64,000 nt of DNA, from NCBI RefSeq assembly GCF_037126465.1, contig NC_088209.1, positions 7,395,947 to 7,459,946 of the forward strand, written 5' to 3'. Position numbers and translations under genes: made by a program. The DNA comes from Ornithodoros turicata. Lineage: Eukaryota > Arthropoda > Arachnida > Ixodida > Argasidae. The notes below the pieces were generated by a model, which saw nothing but the letters and a program-made list of their open reading frames with translations, was not told the DNA's origin and did no database searches. The stretch's first letter is position 1, and each line of letters starts with the position of its first letter. Below, piece by piece: positions 35,581-45,837 of this stretch.

Positions 35581-36330
35581 CCTCCGCACATGCAGTACAA
35601 ATAAGGCGTGTTGTTGACAAAGGAATGTGAGATGTGGCTGCTGCAGATGTGGAGGTACAAGACATCTAAAATCTACGACTGAATCGGCTGTGAGTATGGA
35701 AGCAATGCCCTAACGTAGAAGACGACGAGCGCGCGATGGAACGAAGAGTAATTCAAAGCCACGCCATCTTGGCGAATGTTCGTGCAGTGCAGAGCCGTTT
35801 CCTTCGACGCCGGTTGTTCCCCCAGCCACTCGTAAGAGTGTTCATTCAGAGAGGTGGTGTTTCGGTGCGACAAGAGAAGGTGACAAGAGCGACTTTGGTG
35901 TGGCAAGAGCGATTAAGGCCAAACAGTACCAAGACATGATTTATTTTCCGTGCTGTGTTTGCATGTTCTATGCTGGTTTGTGACAAGAAGGGTCTTGGGT
36001 GCCATTGGTTTTAAAAGAGCGGTCACTGTCTTTGATTTGTGGGCAACTTTACATGCACTACAGTTGCTGAGAAAGAAGAGAAGTGTGTTGTTAAATTTGA
36101 AGCAAGGCACGGAAAGGTATGTGGGATCTAGCCACGGCAATAACTGCCACTAATACCCTCCGGCCTCCCTTCTCTCGTTGTCGCATCCATTGCGCCCACC
36201 GCACTGCGAGGAAAAAGTCTCTGGCGCTGAAGTCCCCGATTTTCCTCTGTCCACAGGACTTACATGTATGCCCAGATGGGTGGTTGTTTATTCTCCTCGT
36301 TCCGTCACTGTACAGCCAACAGATGCCCTG
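35581..36330. other. No gene; two stray pieces of the 365-bp repeat
   Basis: Fragments at 35655-35690 (GGTACAAGACATCTAAAA) and 35825-35855 (GTAAGAGTGTTCATTCAGAG) recall the 365-bp unit. Nothing else is recognised. Confidence 0.45.
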
Positions 36331-36870
36331 ATGAGATGCTGAGCCATATTAGCTTAGTAAGGCCAGTTGCTTCTAGGTAGCTTAACAGGCATTCGGTAGG
36401 GACGAGCCGAACTCCTCAAGCGTTAATATGGGATGAAATGGGATACAGTAATCTCAAGAGCGTCCCGAAATGACGCTTGTAGTGTGCCTCATATTTTGGG
36501 CATCGAGACAAAACATGTATCACAGTAAGGGGTATGTTGCAGACATTGCATAATGGCATAGTCTCCCCTTTTAACAGATACTCATTGGTCATACGTGTAT
36601 GACCTATGCGTAGTGAACATGCGTAGCGGCCGCGGAGAGATATTGCCGTCACTTGCGCGCTGGCTCTCGTGACTCGCATCAGTTGCTGCTCGGCTGATGA
36701 CCGGACGCACTTTCGCCGCGGTGGGAGAGGTGAGTCGTTGCAGTGTTTTGGGTGATTTGCAATTTTTCCAGACGGTTGCACGTTTTTTACTGCACTCGTG
36801 TTAAGCCTTTTATGACATGTTTGCCGTAGCACCCCAAGAACACATTAACCTCCCCAGGCTGTCCCTGGGA
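36331..36870 (-). pseudogene. Second RNase H-type LINE, ORF2 C-terminus
   Basis: The minus-strand frame 36832-36416 ends with LRIGHTRMTNEYLLKG, the knuckle CNVCNIPLTVIHVLSRC (CX2CX7HX4C) and CPKYEAHYKRHFGTLLRLLY. The architecture is that of the family at 22 kb, but the sequence differs widely, so it is another family. The RNase H domain is lost upstream and no distinctive tail was seen. Confidence 0.75.
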
Positions 36871-37270
36871 TGTCACTCAGGGATGTGAATGGTATCCCAA
36901 GGACGTTCCCGAATGGTAGTCAATTTGTCAGAAATGTGTTAGAATTACACATGGCGTATCATCCCGCCAAATTCCCCAAAGACATTTCTTGTATGGCCTC
37001 AGGAGCACAAGCAGATACATTAGTGAATTATTTATTTTGGGAAGTGAGGGGACATTTGCAGCACCCAGTCAGCATGTGTGTTTTTATATATTTTCAACCT
37101 CGGTGACCAGCTACCATATGTGGTTTCTCATCTGTATTCGTTCAGCGTATTTCTCATCACAAACAATGAGTGTCAAAGTATAAAAAGCAAAAAAGAGAGA
37201 TACATGAAAGGCCGCTAGGCCACTAAGACCAGCGAAACAACTTAGAAAGGCATATGATGCAGCAGCATTC
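36871..37270. other. No recognised feature
   Basis: Short frames only. I see no repeat signature. Confidence 0.4.
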
Positions 37271-37640
37271 AGAGAGAGAGGGATAATTATGTGTTTAATT
37301 GCACAAAGACGGCAAAGGGCGAAAGAGCGCCAAAACTATTATGTGTGTACGGAAGGTATGGGCGCGGGTTGTACTGATGTAGGTTCAGATCTACTATCCT
37401 GGCTGGAAAGATGAAAGAGTGCAGGTTCTTGATGCTGATGACCGCCATTCCTTGGGCTTTCTTCTTGTCTTCATCCGTGCCCGAGATAATCTCCGCTTGG
37501 ATGCCCAGGGACGTAAATCGTTTCTTGGCGATGTGCCTTGTGGCGTTCACCAGCAGCCCTAAGAATGGGACGTTGTATGGATCCATGGTCAGGTCATTGT
37601 AGTATTCTGTTAGAAGTGCATCGGTTGCAATCTAACGTGG
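37271..37640 (-). pseudogene. LINE 3' end, variant with unknown coding tail
   Basis: It starts with GA repeats and TTATGTGTTTAATTGCACAA plus GAGCGCCA, the 3' end of the LINE family. Upstream on the minus strand, an open frame (37586-37287) includes YNVPFLGLLVNATRHIAKKR. I do not recognise this peptide. It may be a part of the element not seen in the other copies, or a neighbour trapped by insertion. Confidence 0.5.
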
Positions 37641-39310
37641 AATGCTGGTCATTGTTTGGATAGCATCGATATGGGCGTAGGCGGTTTGCATCTCACCACT
37701 AACAATCCAAGATGCTTTTAAGAGCACGTGCTTGAAGCCCAACAGCAGCATTAACAGAGTCGAGCCGAAACGTTTAACGATCAGGTTCGGGTTTAGGTTC
37801 GGCGATAAGTGCTCGGTTCCGGTTCAGCTCCAGAAGGCAATTATAATGGTACAGACCGGTTCCTTTCAAACGGTTCGGTTCACGAACCGGTTCAGGGTCC
37901 ATGGCTGCAAATGAAGCACAATAAGCAGGCACGTTAAAGCAAACTTCCATGTGTGTTTGTTACAGTGCTTGAAGTGGATTTTGAAAGAGCTTCTGCGATA
38001 TGAAAGATTAGATTAGGTTAGTAGAGGTGAGGTAAAATTAGTAACGGCTACAAGAGGAGCATTGCCATGAATTACTGGTTTGGGTTGAGCTTCCCCGCAC
38101 GTATCTCATGTCGCGGGTAGTTTACACACCCACCGCGTTGTTCGCAGAATCCCACCAGAAATAACAATCAACCAAGCCTGCTACCTGGACCAAGTCATTA
38201 ATTGAAACTATTCATTAGCAGTCGCGAGTACATATTAACCAGCTAACCACGTTTCGTGGTAGTTGGATTGGAATATTGCGATTGTGAGCTCGGGGTCTTA
38301 ATGCGTAGAAGGCACTTTATTGTGTCAGCAGGGGTGGCCACCGTAGGCCAACGTGGCTGATTAGTATGTTATTATGAAACATGTTACTTCATGAACCCTA
38401 TCAAAAACTGTCGTTGGTGCCTCATTCTTGTATATATTTATGTGAATCTCTGATACATTAGTAGCATGGGCGTTCCCAGGGATTTTTCAAGGGGGGAGGG
38501 GTGTGAAGCGATTCTAGGGGGACAAGAGTGTAAACCCCGCCACCTACCACATCATTTTCTGGAAGGGGACGCTGCGCACTGTGCGGGAGGTCTGAGGTCA
38601 CTGAGAATATATATTACGACCACGCTGTTGATGCATTCAGCTTTACCCTCCAGTTGTTGTTGGTAAATGGAAGAGCTTGGTGATTATGTCGTGCAGACAT
38701 CTAAGTGAATGAAGTGAGAAATTCCTTGCAGAATTAAATCGCTATCAAGGTAGTTGATGGTGATTAGTATTTTAATAGCGCACCAGCAACGGGCTATCAA
38801 GGTAGTGTCCGTGTTTCTTACTGCTTTGGTTTGAGGCAAGCATCGTAAGTGAAGCTTGGGCAATGCAACGCTACTATTTTTTGTTTCTTCGGAAGTAAAA
38901 TGCTTCGTGAAACCTCCTGCCGGGGACCCTTTGCGGACACTCATGCAACAAGGACGCAGTGAAAGATATAGCGATTTTACTGCACGTCAAGCGCAGCACA
39001 TGAACGGATTCCTTTAAAATCCGATAATCAGTATTTGCACCCCTTTATCTGTTTTTATTTTATATTTTTGTTCGTATTTTTAATTTATTTCTTTGATAGT
39101 ATGGGGTAATGAGAAATGAATCGGGAGCTTGATTACTGCTAGCAGGTATTAAAATGCACAACGCAGTATTAAAATAATTTACTTCTCCTGTGCTTGTGCT
39201 CCGGTTGACGACCGCAGCATGTACGCAAACCACAATCACTGGAAGCTCCTATGCTGACAGCCTGTGGACCTCTGTCGTTCATCCCATCACAGACGAGGAC
39301 GTCATGACAT
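37641..39310. other. No gene; GGTTCGG-rich stretch
   Basis: At 37740-37910 there is a run of GGTTCGG and CGGTTC words. A comparable stretch lies at 40890-41035. The rest holds nothing I recognise. Confidence 0.4.
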
Positions 39311-39313
39311 TTT

Positions 39314-39968
39314 GAGAGAGAGAGAGAGTATGTGTTGAATGGCACAAAGGCGGCAGAGGTCAAAGAGCGCAGAACTATGGTGAGTGCGTGGGAGATGATG
39401 ATGAGAGAAAGTGAGGAGGACGATAACAAGTGAGTGTGGCAGTTAAAAGCTATCCACAAATATGAGCGATGAAGTGATGCAGGATGAGAGATTTGCAGGA
39501 TGAGTTAGGGTGACAAAGGCTACATGTACATCTACATCTTACTATATCAAACGGCACAATAGGAGTGTCACCCAGTAGAAGGGCTGGGCGGAGTGGGACA
39601 TAGTATTTGTAGAGTGCTGTGAAATACTGTTGGCGTTAGTGTTCGAAGTGAGGGCACGATGCCAGTACGAGTAAGACAGTCAAGCTGTCACCGCAGTGCA
39701 AGCAAGCTGGCGGATCTTGACCTCTGAGCAGGTGGTGATGCGTGAGCTATGTGTGCCCAGTCCTCAATCCAGCATAAAGAACTTCGGATGATCTGTTGAT
39801 GTGTTCAGTCCGATGCAGGGGGAAATGTGTGGCTGTGTGACGTGTAGTTTGTTATTCTCTTCCGTGTCCCACTCCTGCTGCCACTGTGTGTAGACAGCTC
39901 TCTTTAACACTGTCAGGATGTCTTGGTAGGGTAGTCCTAGAGCTGACTCCTCTTGTGCCAACGCTCGA
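39314..39968 (-). pseudogene. RNase H-type LINE 3' portion
   Basis: On the minus strand, AQEESALGLPYQDILTVLKR (near 39960) is followed by the zinc-knuckle region (frame broken) and then the 3' UTR, ending in a GA tail near 39316. It is close to the 22-kb copy, but a T-rich change in the CATAGAGCGCCA region reads CAAAGAGCGCAG. It joins abruptly to reverse transcriptase sequence at about 39970-39987. Confidence 0.75.
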
Positions 39969-39986
39969 GCGGATCTTGGACATCGT

Positions 39987-40480
39987 CTACGTAAGGTGAG
40001 TACTGGACGCCAGGTAGGATAGCGCGTTCATTTTCTTAACGAATAGCACAGGCCCCTGTGGAACCCAGTTCCCTTGTACAAAGTCATGAGATAAAGCAGA
40101 GCCCAGACGGACACGAAACTTTCTATTCCTGAGGAAATTCTCAATGCACCTGTACATGCATCCTGTGATACCACATGGGTGTAGATGTTGCAGAGTCCCG
40201 AAACGCCATGTGGCATCGTACGCCTTTTCTAGATCACAAGACACGGGTACAGAGAACTGCCCTCGAACAAAAGCCTATCTGATTTGTGATTCGACGTGGA
40301 GTAGGTTGTCCTGGATGCTTCGGCCGGAACGAAAACCACTCTGGTGTTTGTCAAAGACACCTGCTTGTTCCAAAACATATACGGGCCTTGGTGTTCAGAG
40401 AGATACATGAAACAGCCTGTTTGAAACATATGTTCAAACAGGCTTTCCTCTTTCTTGAAGCGCATGATACGGACGGACAT
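39987..40480 (-). pseudogene. LINE reverse transcriptase fragment
   Basis: The minus-strand frame reads SCDLEKAYDATWRFGTLQHL, then CGITGCMYRCIENFLRNRKF and WVPQGPVL. These match RT motifs LxKAYDxxW, xxxFLxxRxxxV and xGVPQGSVL of I-group LINEs. The upstream half (near 40230-40330) encodes a GRSIQDNLLHVES-like segment in a shifted frame with a stop. The catalytic FADD block is gone. The next sequence is the RNase H linker, so an internal deletion removed the rest. Confidence 0.8.
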
Positions 40481-41047
40481 GTTTGTAGTGATGTCATACG
40501 TAAAGTACTTTCCTGCTGGTAAATGTATTCAACTTCGCTGCTCTCAAACAAGGGACGCGTTATGCGACATTACCGATATAGAAGCCGTAACGCAGCCCCC
40601 TTGGGCCGCTGTTTAGTTGGGGAGATTTTGGGCGGATGAAATTAAAACGAACACTACGGCACATTGGTAGAGAGTCACAACCGGTCACGTGTACCTCTAA
40701 ATCTATGTGCGCGAACGATAATACGTTACAAAGGGAGCCTGAGGGTCATAGTATACTGACATACATTCCACCGTATCCGTAACCCTCGTAAAGTACCCAC
40801 GACATGACTTCAGAACAAACGACGTCAGTTTCATTCGCCTATTCGTAGTTAACCGTAGTTAACCGTAGTTAATTCGTAGTCAAACCGGCGAAGTCTTTTC
40901 TTGAACCGGAAACCGTTAAATAATTTTTTCGTTTTCCCTCCTGAGCGGAAAAAACGGATACGGTTTCGATTCCGTTCCGGTTCGCACCAAAATAGCGTTT
41001 TCTTTTTTTTTTCGGTTTTCGGTTCACTCCGACACCCTGGGTCCATT
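40481..41047. other. No gene; short tandem and GGTTC-rich stretch
   Basis: CGTAGTTAAC is repeated three times near 40845-40872. 40890-41035 is rich in CGGTTTTC and CGGTTCG words, similar to 37.7-37.9 kb. Confidence 0.5.
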
Positions 41048-41150
41048 ATGAGAGAGAGAGAGGTAGATGACGATAACAAGTGAGTGTGGCAGTTAAAAGC
41101 TATCTACATGTATGAGCGGTGAGAGACTTACATGATGATGATGATTCAAT
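41048..41150 (-). repeat. LINE 3' UTR fragment
   Basis: A GA run is followed by GATAACAAGTGAGTGTGGCA and GTTAAAAGCTATCTACA, which form the inner part of the 3' UTR in the 7.7- and 39-kb copies. The terminal CATAGAGCGCCA block is missing. Confidence 0.6.
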
Positions 41151-41439
41151 CCAACAATCACAGCTTCCAATGTTAATTGTCAACGGCAGCAGCAACAGAC
41201 CGGGATGCTAGAATCGCTACTCCACCGGGCAATCCCTCCTGCACACTTGGTATTGTTGGTACGGACATCCTGAGATACGGATATAGAGGACATCCTGAGG
41301 ACCTCGTGCATTCTTGGGGCGGTTAGGCTTCACTGTCTGTGTTTTGAACGCGCAAGTTTAGACTTGCTTAGCAGTGACCTGTGACACATCGTTACCTTTT
41401 CTCCGTGGTGTCGCACGTTTAGCACTGCGTGTGTGTGTA

Positions 41440-41515
41440 TCAACAGAGCACAATGCTGATCTCTCTCTCTCTCTCTCACACACACGTGTGTGAGAGAGAG
41501 AGATCAGCACTGTGC
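41440..41515. repeat. Palindrome of CT/CA microsatellite
   Basis: GATCTCTCTCTCTCTCTC plus CACACACAC is mirrored by GTGTGTGAGAGAGAGAGATC. Flanking GCACAATGCT and AGCACTGTGC extend the pairing. Confidence 0.75.
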
Positions 41516-41552
41516 GCCTGGCATTTTGTGGTTGTCTTGTGTTAGCTTTGTG

Positions 41553-42330
41553 AAGGCACGTCGTGGTCGCCGGTCTTCCTTCTCTTTAGCGTTATGTCTG
41601 CGGCCGAAGATAGTTTGCTACAAACAATGAATGATCGTCCACAGAAACAAGAAAACAGTACATCATGACGGTGAGCTTATATGTTTTCCCAGCATTTTGT
41701 CTCGACTGAAGCGACTCGGTGGCCAGCACAAACTGACCTCTGGCGACGCGGCGCACACCTCTACCTTCCCAGTAGCACGCAGGAATGACACCAACCCGCC
41801 ATTATTGTAATTATCCTCAAGCGGGTGCTTTTGGCAAAACTGCCATCTTGTCCTGGTCGCACATCATGGAAAACGTAATCTTGAGGTCATGTGGCTTCGT
41901 CTGCATGTCACGTTACTACCTGTCGAAACATTCCCGTCAGCATAAAGCCAAGAGATGACAAAAACAGCCAAACATAGCATAAGAGTGGTCCAAGTCCTGG
42001 TACTGCCTGGAAATTTTGCCACTTTAAGGACCCCTTCCGCACCTGCGTAGGTAGGCCTGCCAAAGAGGCTCACTCAGAGCCGGCCCTCACTTGGCACGTA
42101 AACAACGGTGAGCCCTTCCAGCACCACCCGACGCGACGTCGTGAATGGATGGCGGAAGATCAGGTGCATTTCCGCCGCTCCGTCGAAGCGTAGGATTTTC
42201 ATGTTACCACCCGAGTGCAGTTCAGTCATCCGAAGCAGACGACAAATCTGGGACGTGGCGTTCCTCTGCCATCTTATTGGACGACAGCGCGTCGTTCTAG
42301 GCAGCTCTCGCCGGCGTCGTGAAAGAAGTT
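41553..42330 (+). repeat. Duplicated segment, part A copy 1
   Basis: It matches 50046-50690 in the same orientation, with point differences and small indels: CACGTCGTGGTCGC, GCGGCCGAAGATAGTTTGCT, CTCAAGCGGGTGCTTTTGGC and so on. An ATG here opens a 24-codon frame (SAAEDSLLQTMNDRPQKQEN). In copy 2 the ATG is CTG but the frame is kept. No function is recognised. Confidence 0.8.
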
Positions 42331-42338
42331 CGGCATAA

Positions 42339-42561
42339 TACTGTAAACGTATTTTTATTCGCGATGTACTAATTTTCGCGAACCGCGCATTCAGTCATTT
42401 GCGAAGTTATTCGCGAGTATTTAATTTCGCGATTCCGGGGCTATTTTTCTTTCGCGGGATAAACGTCAAGCTCTGTTCGCGAGTACAATTTTTCGCGATT
42501 CTTTAGTGGTCGCGAAATTCGCGAAAATTAATACATCGCGAATAAAAATACGTTTACAGTA
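42339..42561. mobile_element. MITE with perfect 30-bp TIRs and TCGCGA motifs
   Basis: TACTGTAAACGTATTTTTAT and ten further bases are exactly inverted at the right end. The interior holds at least eight TTCGCGA-type motifs in both orientations. There is no coding capacity. It lies between parts A and B of the duplicated segment. Confidence 0.88.
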
Positions 42562-42581
42562 TTCTTTTTTGTTGTTTTTTT

Positions 42582-43730
42582 ATTCGACGTCTCTCCGCTC
42601 TCAACGCCGGAATTGCGAGTGTATCCCGCCGTCTCTTCACGACATCGCATCAGGCGTCGTCACGTGAGAGCTAGCTCAAAAAGTTCGTGCCGCGTCGCCA
42701 CGCCACCGGTGCCAGGCAATTTTTGCTCGCTTTCGGCAGTGAGTCCCATGAAATCGGCGCGCCGTCCCGGATGATCGGCGTTTGTTGTCGGTGAAAAAAT
42801 TTGTATTTTTTCCTGCACATTACGTCGATAGAGTGAAAATAAGCGCGCCCGGGAATATTATTGCGGCCGTCCAATATACAGGGTGTTCAAAATTAAGCTT
42901 TCACGAGCGCTACGCAAACACAACGGTGACAGGAAACCGGATGATAGCCTTACGCTACTTGTGTAAGAAACAGGTGCTGCTAATTATGTAGCACCTGTTT
43001 CTTACTCAAGGAACAGAAAGAGTAGCACCAGGTTTCTTTTGTTCGCCTTTTTATCAAGTGCTAGTGAAAGCTTAATTTTGAACACCCTGTATATAGACCG
43101 TCCAATTATATATGGCGAACTGGAACTTCAGCTCCCAGCAGCAATGAAACAACAGTATTGCTAGTCTAGATGCTGAAGTTAGTGACTTCGTTGCCCCACT
43201 TTCTGACATGCTTTAAATTGCCCACGCTACGCCTAATTAAGGCAATGTTGCACACGCTTGGGCTGCTGGCTACAAAGTGTGAAAGGTTTCCGATTATGTC
43301 CGATTATATGACTCCGATTTTCCGATTATATCACCGTTTTGGAAGCCTAAATTTTTGCATGAAATTTACGCATACCCTTATATTTCGCGAAATTTGCAAT
43401 TAAAAGTAATTAAAGTTCATTTAGCTTAATTTAACTGATTTTTGTAATGTAGAAATAAAATAAAATTTAAATAAGAAGCAACTAAAATTAATTCAAGTAA
43501 AATTCGTAAAATTTACGGGCGTGCGCACAATAAGGGAGTTCGTGTTGTTATCCAAAACGACCAGCGAGCATCTGCTCGGGGAGGTGCTACGCGTTTCCGT
43601 GTCAAGTACTCCGCAGGGAATTTATGCGGTTTGCTCTTTCTCCATTGAACTTTGGCAAGCGCTTTTCCTCAAACATCATTACACAAGCAGAGTGCTCCCG
43701 AGACAAGTATGGTGGTTAGTGTACTTAAAA
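42582..43730 (+). repeat. Duplicated segment, part B copy 1
   Basis: It matches 53370-54180: CGACGTCTCTCCGCTCTCAAC, CGAGTCCCATGAAAT, TATATATGGCGAACTGGA, AATTTACGCATACCCTTATA and others in the same order. This copy is interrupted by a mariner-like MITE that copy 2 lacks. Both copies contain TTTCCGATTATGTCCGATTA words that also occur in the 431-bp units. Confidence 0.82.
42879..43089. mobile_element. Mariner-like MITE
   Basis: The left end CAGGGTGTTCAAAATTAAGC is inverted at the right as GCTTAATTTTGAACACCCTG, flanked by TA dinucleotides. A CAGGGTG terminus with a TA target is typical of Tc1/mariner elements. The centre has a second hairpin (AAGAAACAGGTGCT and its complement). Confidence 0.8.
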
Positions 43731-44235
43731 TCATCTACTGCCTACTCTACTCTACTGTCACTTTCATGTAACGTTTCGGAATACGCATGGCATGTCGCCC
43801 CTGTAGACATTTGCGTCGTGTTTGGCATAATTAGTACGACGTCGGAACATATTGTGTCGCTTAGTATCGTTTAGTTTCCACAGACGGCGCCACAAAAGCC
43901 GCAAGTGGATTGGTGGCAAAGGTTGAAACTGCGACAATTAACGCCTCACATCTATGTGATGTTTGCTGCGCACAGGTACGTAAGATCTTCTGCACAGATT
44001 TATGATGCGTTACTTGACGCCTTTAGATGCCACTGGTGCCACTACCACGAAGTTTCACATGATTTCTTATTGGTTGTGTCAGCTAAAAGGACGTTGCATG
44101 AAGGCAACATCAGGCCGTTGCGGTCACAACCAGTCGGCAGCGCGCGTTTTTCTTTCTTTTGCATGGGCGCGGGGTGTATCCCGTTTGAAACTCTTAAAAA
44201 TAACCTTTCAGGAATAAACGTGTAAGTAGCCACGG
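43731..44235. other. No recognised feature
   Basis: Open frames are present on both strands (for example + 43905-44225) without recognisable domains. Confidence 0.4.
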
Positions 44236-44840
44236 TTAATAATAAATCTCCCAGAATATATGCTTAAAGATCAACGCACAAAAATAATCGTTCAAATATC
44301 CCCGTGTAAATAAAAACACTAAAGAATTCCCGGTGAAGAATATGTCGTTAACAATAAATCGTTTCAGAATCCCCCCAAAATCAACCATACGGTTGCTACT
44401 GTCACGTGGTATGGCCGCGAGTGAAATAGACAATCCACTTCGACAAACAGTCCCAAAGTCGTGGAATTTAATTGAACTCCTGCCATGAGTATACTTCGTA
44501 CATCGGACTTCCATACGGGTGTATCCCGTTTGAAACCGTTAAAAATAATAATAAGAATAATAAGAATAAATAATAAAATATTAAATAATAAATAAAATAA
44601 ATAAAATAATAATCTTTAATAATAATAATAAAATAATAACAAAAATAAACGCGTAAGTATTCACTATTAAAATATATCTCCCAGAATATACGCTTAAAAA
44701 TAAACGCACAAAAATAATCGCCGAAATATCCCCGTTTAAATATAAACGCTAAGGAATCCACGGTTAAGAATATATCCTTAAAAATAAATAGTTTCAGAAT
44801 CCCCCCGAATCCACCCTACAGTTGCTCACGTGGTATGGCC
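44236..44840. repeat. AT-rich degenerate repeat, left arm
   Basis: Built of AAAAATAAACGC-like and AATATATC-like words. 44243-44420 recurs at about 44668-44840 (spacing near 425), both ending in CACGTGGTATGGCC. A simple AATAATAAA run lies at 44545-44645. Confidence 0.7.
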
Positions 44841-44989
44841 CAAATCCATGTGAACTGCAAGCAAGGGGCTTAACCTAACCTCACAGGACCAAACTAGCCT
44901 AAACTATCCCAAACTAAACTAACCTAACATAACATGATATAACCCGGCGTAAATTGCAATCAGCCCGCCTCGGTGCTAGATGATGAGGG
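44841..44989. repeat. CCTAACATAA-like short repeats
   Basis: Degenerate AACCTAACCT, AAACTAACCTAACATAACAT words near 44870-44940. They recall arthropod TTAGG telomeric repeats only loosely and are too irregular to call telomeric. Confidence 0.4.
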
Positions 44990-45730
44990 GATTTTGAAAC
45001 AGTTTATTTTTAATGGCTGATTATTAAACGGTGATCTCTAAGCGGCGATAGTAAGCGGTTTATTTTAGGAGATATATTTTTAAGCGTGTATTTTTTAAGC
45101 GTATTATTCTTGAATGACTTATTCTTAATGTTGGATTTCGGGGACCCCCCTTCCATACTTACACGAAGCAAGCGTACTTCACTTGAACGTCAGTGTAAAG
45201 CGAACTCAGAGCCCACGCACGAACGAACGAGCGCTCAGCACTGTCACAGTTCCCGTCGATGCTTTTTCAAGCGAAATAACGCGGGACATACATTAATGCA
45301 TAGGCCTTTCTACATTACAAAGGAAAACATAGCAACAACACACACACAGAACAAATATGGCAGCCATGACGGACTACTAGGTAGAGGGTGAGTGCAAACA
45401 AGGGCAAAAACCACCACTATAAGGTATGTCGTAGTGCTATCCTCTGCGCGAGAGATACACATCTATCACTCCGCTGTCGTGTTGTGCTACAGGATATATT
45501 TTGAAACAGCTTATTTTTAACGACATATTTTTAAGCAGTTTATTTTTAGCGATATATTTTTAAACAGTTTATTTGTAACGATATATTTTCATGGTGGATT
45601 CTTGAGCGATTGTTTTTGGGCGGGGATTTTTGCGTGGTTGATTCCTTATCGGGGAATTTTACGCAGTTTATTGTAAAACAATATATTTCGAAAGAGTTTT
45701 GCTTAAAGGATTTATTCTTAAAGATTTGTT
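44990..45730. repeat. AT-rich degenerate repeat, right arm (opposite polarity)
   Basis: Words such as GATATATTTTTAAGCG and GTTTATTTTTAACGATATAT at 44990-45120 and 45490-45730 are reverse complements of the left-arm words. A non-repetitive island at 45130-45480 lies between. It ends at a C run at 45738. Confidence 0.6.
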
Positions 45731-45837
45731 AGTGTAACCCCCCCCCCCCTGGGCGCGCGCTCCACGAGGGTATAATTCTTACATTACGGTATTTGTGTGT
45801 GGTCAGTCCTTCATGCATGCGCATTTCTGTGCAGCTG

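Noticed and set aside
43521..43874. 117-residue open frame
   Set aside because: The duplicate at 53.9-54.2 kb does not keep this frame, so it is probably chance.
44870..44945. Telomeric or interstitial TTAGG repeats
   Set aside because: CCTAAC-like words occur, but spacing and sequence are irregular and no clean pentamer run exists.
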